DNA of 28,229 bases from REEB85 sp018971455. Its GTDB lineage: Bacteria; Pseudomonadota; Alphaproteobacteria; Acetobacterales; Acetobacteraceae. The position numbers and the translations under genes are program-made. This document shows, piece after piece, positions 22,354 to 28,229 of the stretch. The stretch is taken from NCBI GenBank assembly GCA_028871195.1, contig JAGWNT010000049.1, positions 1 through 28,229 on the forward strand. Reading direction: 5' to 3'. A model generated the notes under the pieces. It was not told the origin of the DNA. It did no database searches and saw only the letters and a list, made by a program, of their open reading frames with translations. Numbering within the stretch: the first letter of the stretch is position 1; each line of letters begins with the position of its first letter.

Positions 22354-24606
22354 CTATCCGTCCAGCGCCGCCAGCACCTTCGGCGGCGACATCGGCAGGC
22401 TGTAGAAACGCTTGCCCAGCGCATCGTGGACCGCGTTGCTGATCGCAGCGAGCGGCGGCACGATCGGCGCCTCCCCCGCACCGCGCACGCCCTGCGGGTG
22501 TTTCGGGTTCGGGATCTCCAGCACGACCGGCTCGATCATCGGCACGTCGGAGCAGACCGGCATGCGGTAGTCGAGGAAACTCGCATTGTCGAGGCGGCCC
22601 TGCTTGTCGAACAGGTACTCCTCGGCGAGCGCCCAGCCGATGCCCTGCACGACGCCGCCCTGGATCTGACCTTCGACGTAATCCGGATGCAGCGCGCGCC
22701 CGACATCCTGGGCCGCGGTGTAGCGCAGCACCCTGACGATGCCGAGCTCCACATCCACTTCCACGTCCACCACATGGGTGGCGAAGCCCGGGTCGGCGCC
22801 GACGGTGGTGAGCTGGATGCCGGCGCCGATCGGCCCCCCCATCTCGTTGGCCTTCGCCGCCAGGTCCTTCAGCGTCAGGGGCGGGAATTGGCCGGCATTC
22901 GCGCCGGCCGGCCGCGCCGCGCCATCAGACCACACCACCGCCTCGGGATCGATCTTCCAGATCCGCGCCGCGCGCTCCTTCAACTGGCCGATGACCTTTT
23001 CGGTGGATTGCGTGACGACCATCGCCGAGGCGAAGGTGACGCGGCTGCCGCCGGTCAGGTTGGAGAAGCCGATGGAGGCGGTGTCGCCGATCAGCACGGA
23101 AATCCGCTTGTGCTCGATGCCGAGCAGCTCGGCGGTCACGTTGGCGATGGAGGCGCGGCTGCCGCCGACATCCGGGTGGCCGGTGGTGACGGTGACGTTG
23201 CCGTCCTCGGTGATGTTGACCTGCGCGCTGCTCTCGCCGGCGGCATTGAACCAGAAGCCCGAGGCGACGCCGCGCCCGCGCACCACGCCCTTGGCCGGCG
23301 CGCGATCCAGCGGCGCGCTGTAATGCGGGTGGCTCCGGATGGCCTTGACCGTGTCCTCGAAGGTGATGCTGCCGAACACCACGCCATAGGCCGCCTTGGT
23401 GCCGGGCCGCGCGGTATTCTTCAGCCGCAGCTCCAGCGGGTCGATCTTCAGCGCCTCGGCCAGCTCGTCCATCACGCATTCGGTGGCGTAGGCGCCGAGC
23501 GGCGCGCCGGGCGCACGATAGGCCGCGACCTTCGAGCGGTTCGACACCACGTCGTAGCCGACCGAGAGCACGTTCGGAATGTCATAGGGCGCGAAGGAGC
23601 AGCCGACCGGACCGCGCAGCGGCGAACCGGGCAGGCCGCCGGCCTGGAGGTAGAAGGTGCCCTGGGCGGCGACGATCGTGCCGTCCTTCTTGGCGCCGAT
23701 CTTCACCGTGCTCATCGAGCCCGAGGTCGGGCCGGTGCCGCGAAACACCTCCTCGCGGCTCATCACCATCTTGACCGGCCGGCCGGATTTCTTCGACAGC
23801 AGCACGGCGAGCGGTTCGAGGTAGATGATCGTCTTGGCGCCGAAGCCGCCGCCGATCTCGGCCGGGATCGCGCGGATGTTGCTCTGCGGGATGCCGGTCA
23901 GCAGCGAGGTCATCGCGCGCACCATGAACTGGCCCTGGCTGGAGGACCAGATCGTCGCCTTGCCGTCGGCAGTGCAGCTGACGGTGCAGGCATGCGGCTC
24001 GATATAGCCCTGGTGCACCGGGCGGGTCTTGAAGCTTCGCTCGATAATGATGTCGGCCTCGGCGAACCCGGCATCCACGTCGCCGAGCTTGTTGACCATG
24101 GTGGCCGCGATGTTGGAGGGCTTGCCTTCGTGGCGCAGGAAATCATGCAGGATGGGCGCATCCGCCATGATCGCGTCCTCGATCTCGATGACGTGCGGCA
24201 GAACCTCGTACTCCACCTCGATCAGCTTGCAGGCCTCGGCCGCGATCTCCTCGGTGGTCGCAGCGACGGCGGCAACGGGGTGGCCGTGAAACAGCGCCTT
24301 CTCGCGCGCCATGACGTTGCGGCACATCCAGCGCATGTCCTGGATGCCGAGCATCACGGATTTGTCGAGCGGAAAATCGACGATGTCCTTGGCCGTCACC
24401 ACCGCCTTCACCCCGGGCAGGGCTTCCGCCCGGGCGGTGTTGATGCCGCGGATCATCGCATGCGGGTGGGGGCTGCGCAGCACCTTGCCCCAGATCATCC
24501 CGGGCATGCTGTTATCGGCCGCATAGCCGGCCCGGCCGGTCACCTTGTCGGCACCGTCGGGGCGGATGGTGCGGCGGCCGATCCACTTGTTGTCGATGGC
24601 GTTCAT
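22354..24606 (-). CDS. Molybdopterin-binding large subunit, xanthine dehydrogenase/CO dehydrogenase family
   Basis: This 750-residue catalytic subunit of a molybdenum hydroxylase oxidises its substrate with water at a molybdenum-cytosine or -guanine dinucleotide cofactor and passes electrons to the iron-sulfur subunit. Cofactor motifs are visible: QGQ at 224-226, GGGFGAK at 252-258, AYRAPG at 362-367, and the active-site glutamate near residue 712 in GVRGAGEAP. The AYRAPG loop lacks the AYxCSFR signature of true aerobic CO dehydrogenase (CoxL), so CO oxidation is unlikely. Candidates are aldehydes, N-heterocycles or aromatic acyl-CoA. Its ATG overlaps the small-subunit stop by one base (TGATG). 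The substrate cannot be named from the sequence. Confidence 0.92.
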   Translation of the reverse strand: MNAIDNKWIGRRTIRPDGADKVTGRAGYAADNSMPGMIWGKVLRSPHPHAMIRGINTARAEALPGVKAVVTAKDIVDFPLDKSVMLGIQDMRWMCRNVMAREKALFHGHPVAAVAATTEEIAAEACKLIEVEYEVLPHVIEIEDAIMADAPILHDFLRHEGKPSNIAATMVNKLGDVDAGFAEADIIIERSFKTRPVHQGYIEPHACTVSCTADGKATIWSSSQGQFMVRAMTSLLTGIPQSNIRAIPAEIGGGFGAKTIIYLEPLAVLLSKKSGRPVKMVMSREEVFRGTGPTSGSMSTVKIGAKKDGTIVAAQGTFYLQAGGLPGSPLRGPVGCSFAPYDIPNVLSVGYDVVSNRSKVAAYRAPGAPLGAYATECVMDELAEALKIDPLELRLKNTARPGTKAAYGVVFGSITFEDTVKAIRSHPHYSAPLDRAPAKGVVRGRGVASGFWFNAAGESSAQVNITEDGNVTVTTGHPDVGGSRASIANVTAELLGIEHKRISVLIGDTASIGFSNLTGGSRVTFASAMVVTQSTEKVIGQLKERAARIWKIDPEAVVWSDGAARPAGANAGQFPPLTLKDLAAKANEMGGPIGAGIQLTTVGADPGFATHVVDVEVDVELGIVRVLRYTAAQDVGRALHPDYVEGQIQGGVVQGIGWALAEEYLFDKQGRLDNASFLDYRMPVCSDVPMIEPVVLEIPNPKHPQGVRGAGEAPIVPPLAAISNAVHDALGKRFYSLPMSPPKVLAALDG

Positions 24607-25085
24607 CAGGCGGCCCCCCTCATGTCGGCGGCGGTTTCCAGCACGGCGCGGACGATCTTGTCATAGCCGGTGCAGCGGCACAGATTGCCGGCCAGCCAGT
24701 AGCGCACATCGGTCTCGCTCGGGTCCGGGTTCCGCTCGAGCAGCGCCTTGGCGGCGACCAGCACGCCCGGCGTGCAGATGCCGCATTGCAGCGCGGCCAT
24801 TTCGAGAAATTTCTGTTGCAGCGGATGCAGGTGGTCGCCCTGCGCCATCCCCTCGATCGTGGTGATCTGCCGCCCCTCGATCTCGGGCGCCAGCACGAGG
24901 CAGGAACAGACCAGGCGGCCATCCAGCGTGATCGAACAGGCCCCGCAATCGCCGGTGCCGCAGCCTTCCTTGCTGCCGGTCAGGCCGAGCGTGTTGCGCA
25001 GGACATCGAGCACGCTCTGGTCCGCCTCGCAGAGAAACTCGACAGGTTCGCCATTGATGCTGGTGGTGACGTGAAGTTTGGACAT
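24606..25085 (-). CDS. [2Fe-2S] small subunit, xanthine dehydrogenase family
   Basis: This 159-residue electron-transfer subunit carries two [2Fe-2S] clusters. The plant-ferredoxin-type cluster is ligated by Cys42, Cys47 and Cys50 (GCGTGDCGAC) and Cys62 in CSCLVLA. The second uses Cys101 and Cys104 (QCGICTPG) and Cys136 and Cys138 (NLCRCTGY). I chose the ATG at 25085 because the ferredoxin strand KLHVTTSINGEPV begins right after it and GGGAGAG lies upstream; the frame is open to 25208 within the FAD-subunit gene. It starts five bases after that gene ends. All eight ligands are intact, so the complex should be functional. Confidence 0.95.
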   Translation of the reverse strand: MSKLHVTTSINGEPVEFLCEADQSVLDVLRNTLGLTGSKEGCGTGDCGACSITLDGRLVCSCLVLAPEIEGRQITTIEGMAQGDHLHPLQQKFLEMAALQCGICTPGVLVAAKALLERNPDPSETDVRYWLAGNLCRCTGYDKIVRAVLETAADMRGAA

Positions 25086-25089
25086 CTTC

Positions 25090-25959
25090 TCAAACTCTCC
25101 CGGCGCGTTCTGCGGCAATGGCGACGGCGCGCTGCAACAGCACGCCGGCGACCCTGGTGCGGTAGGCGATCGTGCCGCGCTTGTCGTCGATGGGGTTGCA
25201 GGCGGCACGGCAGGCGGCCGCGGCCGCGTGCACCGCCGCCTCGTCGAGCCGGCTGCCGATCAGCGCCCGGGCGGCGTCGGCCACCAGCAGCACGGTCGGC
25301 GCCACCGCGCCCAGGCCGACGCGGGCGGCGGCGACCACCCCGTCGCGCAGCGTCAGGCTGACGCCGACGCCGACCACGGCGATATCCATTTCGGTGCGCG
25401 GCGTCATGCGCAGATAGGCATCGCCGGACCCTTCGGGCCGCGGCGGCAGGGTGAAGCTGACCACGATCTCGCCCGGGCCGAGATTGGTGCGCCCCGGCCC
25501 GGCCGGCACGGCCTCGACCGCCACCTGGCGCCGGCCCTTCGGGCCCTGCACGGTGACCACGGCCCCCGCCGCCACCAGGGCCGGCACGCTGTCGCCCGCC
25601 GGGGAGGCGTTGCACAGATTGCCGCCCGGCGAGGCGCGGCCCTGCACCTGCGTCGAGCCGATCAGGTTGACCGCCTCCAGCACGCCGGGCCACACCCGGC
25701 CGAAGCGCGGATGCTCGGCCAGGGCCGCGCCGGACACCGCGGCGCCGATGCGAAAGCCGCCATCGGCGGCCTCCTCGATGCTGGTCAGCTCGGTGATTTT
25801 CTTGATGTCGATGATCGTCCCGGGGCGGACCGCGCCGTTGCGCATCTGCACCAGCAAATCGGTGCCGCCGGCCAGGATGCGGGCCGCCCCCTGGCTCGCG
25901 GCAAAGGCGCCGACCGCCTCATCGAGGGTTCGCGGCGCTAGGTATCGGATATCGGTCAT
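25090..25959 (-). CDS. FAD-binding medium subunit, xanthine dehydrogenase family
   Basis: This 289-residue CoxM-like flavoprotein takes electrons from the [2Fe-2S] subunit and delivers them to NAD, oxygen or a quinone. FAD contacts are visible in RILAGGTDLLVQMRNG (about 27-42) and in the GGNLCNASPAGDSVPAL motif; the C-terminal CO_deh_flav_C domain follows from about residue 175. GGAAAC about six bases before the ATG at 25959 is an acceptable ribosome-binding site. It is the first gene of the operon, giving the medium-small-large order typical of bacterial CoxMSL-like enzymes. No maturation genes (CoxF, XdhC, MocA) are in the window. Confidence 0.93.
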   Translation of the reverse strand: MTDIRYLAPRTLDEAVGAFAASQGAARILAGGTDLLVQMRNGAVRPGTIIDIKKITELTSIEEAADGGFRIGAAVSGAALAEHPRFGRVWPGVLEAVNLIGSTQVQGRASPGGNLCNASPAGDSVPALVAAGAVVTVQGPKGRRQVAVEAVPAGPGRTNLGPGEIVVSFTLPPRPEGSGDAYLRMTPRTEMDIAVVGVGVSLTLRDGVVAAARVGLGAVAPTVLLVADAARALIGSRLDEAAVHAAAAACRAACNPIDDKRGTIAYRTRVAGVLLQRAVAIAAERAGRV

Positions 25960-25963
25960 TGCT

Positions 25964-25983
25964 GTTTCCGTGATCGTTTCCGT
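25964..25983 (-). repeat. Tandem 8-bp direct repeat at the molybdoenzyme operon leader
   Basis: On the minus strand ACGGAAAC occurs twice (25983-25976 and 25971-25964), 12 bases apart, just before the FAD-subunit ATG. The nearer copy acts as the ribosome-binding site. The spacing could suit a protein or RNA that controls translation, but chance is possible. Confidence 0.3.
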
Positions 25984-25994
25984 TCCCCCGATGC

Positions 25995-26011
25995 ATCCCG
26001 CTCGGCGGGAT
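25995..26011. other. Inverted repeat upstream of the molybdoenzyme operon
   Basis: ATCCCGC-TCG-GCGGGAT forms a seven-base-pair hairpin with a three-base loop, 36 bases before the FAD-subunit start. A second imperfect dyad, TCAGGC-N7-GCCTGA, lies at 26042-26060. Either could be an operator, or the end of the sox transcript. The 186-base gap holds no gene. Confidence 0.35.
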
Positions 26012-26145
26012 CACGCCATCCCTCCGGCGCGCCGGTTCGCGTCAGGCTACGCTGGCCTGAGAAAGCGGGCTAGTCCCCGCCATCGGCGCCTGTCCGGCGG
26101 TCACGGCAACGGCTTGGCGCGAGGCGGCGCCGTGCCGGCATGCGG

Positions 26146-26658
26146 TCAGGCCGGCGCGATCCGCATTCCCGCCAGGTGCAGCGCGCGATGAAAGCTCCCG
26201 GCAAAGCTTCGCGCGCACATCAGCTCATAGGCTGGCGTGTCATCGATCTGGCGGACCAGCACCGGCAGATGCGCCGCCAGCGTCGCGGCGGCACAGCCGG
26301 CCTGCATCGCGCGCGGGTGCAGGTCAAGAGGCAGCAGGGTCGCGAGCGCGGCGCGGGCCCGCTCACCGCTGACGCGGACGGCCACCCGCGACGCGGAGAG
26401 GTCGATCAGCGTGCCGGCTTCCTGCACGACCGCGCGCAACCGGTCGTACAACGCGCCATCATCCCCGTCCCGCATCACCAGCCATTGCCCCGGGGTGGTG
26501 CAGAGGGCGGTGAACCCGCCGGCCGCACTCCAGCGCCCCGGCGGCGGCAGGGCCAGCCCGAGCTGCTCCCCGATCCGTGCCGCGAGCAGCCCGCCGCCGC
26601 CGTGCGGCGCCGCCAGGGAAACCAGGGTGAAATCCTCCCGCGCGCGGGCCGGGATCAT
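26146..26658 (-). CDS. soxG: Sarcosine oxidase gamma subunit
   Basis: This 170-residue gamma subunit of heterotetrameric sarcosine oxidase (SoxBDAG) oxidises sarcosine to glycine, passing the methyl group to tetrahydrofolate. Recognisable segments are PGRWSAAGGFTALCTTPGQW, LIDLSASRVAVRVSG and LLPLDLHPRAMQAGCAAAT, the core of the SoxG/GcvT-like fold. I chose the ATG at 26658, four bases after the soxA stop; a GTG at 26670 that overlaps soxA is an alternative. It is the last gene of the sox operon. Sequence conservation in this subunit is low, so context with soxA is the main support. Confidence 0.85.
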   Translation of the reverse strand: MIPARAREDFTLVSLAAPHGGGGLLAARIGEQLGLALPPPGRWSAAGGFTALCTTPGQWLVMRDGDDGALYDRLRAVVQEAGTLIDLSASRVAVRVSGERARAALATLLPLDLHPRAMQAGCAAATLAAHLPVLVRQIDDTPAYELMCARSFAGSFHRALHLAGMRIAPA

Positions 26659-26662
26659 TGCA

Positions 26663-28228
26663 TCAACCACGCAGGCGCACTCCCTCGGGGTCGAATTGAC
26701 AGGCGGCGGTGATCTCCACGGCGGTCTCCGTCCCGCGCAGCGGATCGCAGGCGCGCAGGATCTCGCCGTGACGGGCCGCGCCGTTGCGCAGCAGGCCGAG
26801 GCCGATCCAATGGCCGAGATTGGGCGAATACGCCACCGAGCTGACCCATCCCTGGTCTTCGCTCGCGGTCACCGCCGCGCCGGAGGGGATGAAATGCGCG
26901 CCGCTGGACAGCCGCGCCGCCCGGTCGACCGGGCGCAGCCCGACGAGGCTCGGGCGAGCGGGGTCGACCAGCGCCGGGCGCTGCGCCATGGCGCGGCCGA
27001 TGAACTCCTTTTTCGTGGAAAGCAGCCGACCCAGGCCAAGATCGCCCGCGGTGGTCTGGCCGTTGAGCTCGCCGCCCGCGGGATGGCCCTTCTCGATGCG
27101 CATGACCGACATGGCCTCGGTGCCATAGAGCACGATGCCGAACGCCGCCCCGGCGCTCAGGATCGCCCGCATCGCGCTCTCGCCCCGTGCGGCGGGCACC
27201 GCGATCTCGTAGGCGCGCTCGCCGGAGAAGGAGATGCGGAACACCCTCGTGGGCGCGCCGCCGAAGCCGCGGAATTCGCCGGCGGCCATGAACGGGAATC
27301 CCGCATCGGAGACGTCCGCGCCGCCGTCGAGGACGGCTTGCAGCACATCGCGCGCGCGCGGCCCGGCAAGCGCGAACTGCGCCCAGCGATCCGACACCGA
27401 GGCGAAATGCACGTCCAGCTCCGGCCACAGCACCTGGTGGCAGAACTCCATGTGGCTCATCACCTCGCCGGCCTGGGCCGTGGTGGTGGTGACGACGAAA
27501 CGCTCCGCTTCCAGGCGCGCCACCGTGCCGTCATCCATGACGAAGCCGTCCTCGCGCAGCATCAGCCCATAGCGGGCGCGACCGACCGCGAGCGTGGAGA
27601 GGGTGTTGGCGTAGAGGCGATCGAGAAATTTCGCCGCATCCGGGCCGACCAGCTCGATCTTGCCGAGCGTCGAGACATCGCAGACGCCGACGCCCCGGCG
27701 AACCGCCTCCACCTCGCGCACCACCGATTGCAGCCAGTCCGTCTCGCCGGGCATCGGCACGTACTGGGCGCGCAGCCAGGCGCCGGCCTCGGTGAACACG
27801 GCGCCGGCCGATCGCGCCAGCTCATGCGCCGCCGTCAGCCGGGTCGGCCGGTAGTCCCGCCCGCGATGGTGTCCGGCCAGGGCGCCGAGCGATACCGGGG
27901 TGAAGGGCGGCCGGTAGCGCGTGGTGCCGGTCTCGGCGATCGCCTGCCCGGTCAGCGCCGCCATGATCGCCAGCCCGTTGACGTTGGCGGTGCGGCCCTG
28001 GTCGGTCGCCATGCCCAGCGTGGTGTAGCGCTTGAGGTGCTCGACGGAGCGATAGCCCTCGCGATGCGCCAGCGCCACGTCGGACGCGGCGACGTCGTGC
28101 TGGAAATCGACGAACGCCTTCCGTCTCCCCGCCGGCATCAGCCAGACCGGGGCGGCCGCCGCGCCGGCTTGCTCGGCGGGCATGGCAGGGCCGGGCGGCG
28201 GCCCGAAGCCGCACGCGGCCGCCGCCTC
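26663..28228 (-). CDS. soxA: Sarcosine oxidase alpha subunit, C-terminal part (5' end outside window)
   Basis: This is the C-terminal half of SoxA, the roughly 1000-residue alpha subunit that binds NAD and, in this half, tetrahydrofolate in a GcvT-like domain. Landmarks are KAFVDFQHDVAASDVALAHR, the stretch from GYRSVEHLKRYTT to GMATDQGRTANVNGLAI, VCDVSTLGKIELVGPDA, and RIEKGHPAGGELNGQTT. The ending DPEGVRLRG is usual. An ATG exists at 28183, but it lies before KAFVDF in the middle of the normal protein, and the frame stays open to the window edge. The gene therefore continues to the right and is partial. It precedes soxG; soxB and soxD are expected further right. Confidence 0.93.
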   Translation of the reverse strand, partial: EAAAACGFGPPPGPAMPAEQAGAAAAPVWLMPAGRRKAFVDFQHDVAASDVALAHREGYRSVEHLKRYTTLGMATDQGRTANVNGLAIMAALTGQAIAETGTTRYRPPFTPVSLGALAGHHRGRDYRPTRLTAAHELARSAGAVFTEAGAWLRAQYVPMPGETDWLQSVVREVEAVRRGVGVCDVSTLGKIELVGPDAAKFLDRLYANTLSTLAVGRARYGLMLREDGFVMDDGTVARLEAERFVVTTTTAQAGEVMSHMEFCHQVLWPELDVHFASVSDRWAQFALAGPRARDVLQAVLDGGADVSDAGFPFMAAGEFRGFGGAPTRVFRISFSGERAYEIAVPAARGESAMRAILSAGAAFGIVLYGTEAMSVMRIEKGHPAGGELNGQTTAGDLGLGRLLSTKKEFIGRAMAQRPALVDPARPSLVGLRPVDRAARLSSGAHFIPSGAAVTASEDQGWVSSVAYSPNLGHWIGLGLLRNGAARHGEILRACDPLRGTETAVEITAACQFDPEGVRLRG

Positions 28229-28229
28229 G

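Noticed and set aside
22108..24666. Open reading frame of 852 codons on the plus strand opposite the molybdoenzyme large subunit
   Set aside because: It has shadow composition (many Arg, His, Ala and Gly) and overlaps the complete, motif-rich minus-strand gene.
22354..25959. Aerobic CO dehydrogenase (coxMSL)
   Set aside because: Gene order matches, but the large subunit has AYRAPG instead of the AYxCSFR loop that defines true CO dehydrogenase.

Overview
The window is a strongly G+C-rich, densely packed bacterial chromosome segment. Codon use, short gene gaps, TGATG/ATGA stop-start overlaps, an OxyR-KatG pair, a CoxMSL-type molybdoenzyme and a heterotetrameric sarcosine oxidase locus fit an aerobic or facultative alphaproteobacterium. 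Rhodospirillales/Acetobacteraceae is my guess, by inference only. No rRNA, tRNA, CRISPR array, insertion sequence or phage gene was seen.

Layout. (1) 2-4592 (+): a probable catabolic operon with an SsuB/TauB-like ABC ATPase (5' end outside the window), permease, periplasmic binding protein, SDR dehydrogenase and an enolase-superfamily enzyme recognisable as D-tartrate dehydratase with all its catalytic residues. A YaiI/YqxD (DUF188) gene follows at 4639-5127. (2) 5159-9153 (-): membrane fusion protein, MacB-like ABC exporter and a SnoaL/NTF2-like protein. (3) 9327-14560 (+): a second, divergent efflux operon of the YbhGFSR type, with a membrane fusion protein, two ABC ATPases and two ABC-2 permeases. 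The spacer between the two efflux operons carries two perfect TTGA-N6-TCAA (FNR/FixK/CRP-family) boxes, each placed as expected for class II activation of one operon. (4) 14691-16190 (+): a type I Baeyer-Villiger monooxygenase, convergent with a PAPS sulfotransferase (-) that lacks a normal in-frame start codon. (5) 17256-20706 (-): a class V PLP enzyme and the catalase-peroxidase KatG, with a strand-specific hairpin between them. KatG diverges from oxyR (21035-21943, +) across a 328-base region with a perfect ATAG-N7-CTAT OxyR half-site. (6) 21959-22252 (+): the 3' remnant of an SDR gene, followed by a 14-bp hairpin. (7) 22354-25959 (-): FAD, [2Fe-2S] and molybdopterin subunits of a xanthine dehydrogenase-family hydroxylase, substrate unknown. 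(8) 26146-28228 (-): soxG and the 3' part of soxA, which runs off the right edge.

Together the genes suggest a metabolic and stress island: uptake and dehydration of a tartrate-like acid, two oxygen- or NO-responsive efflux machines, peroxide defence under OxyR, and oxidation of sarcosine and of an unidentified substrate. The most interesting signal is the shared FNR-type control region of the two efflux operons.
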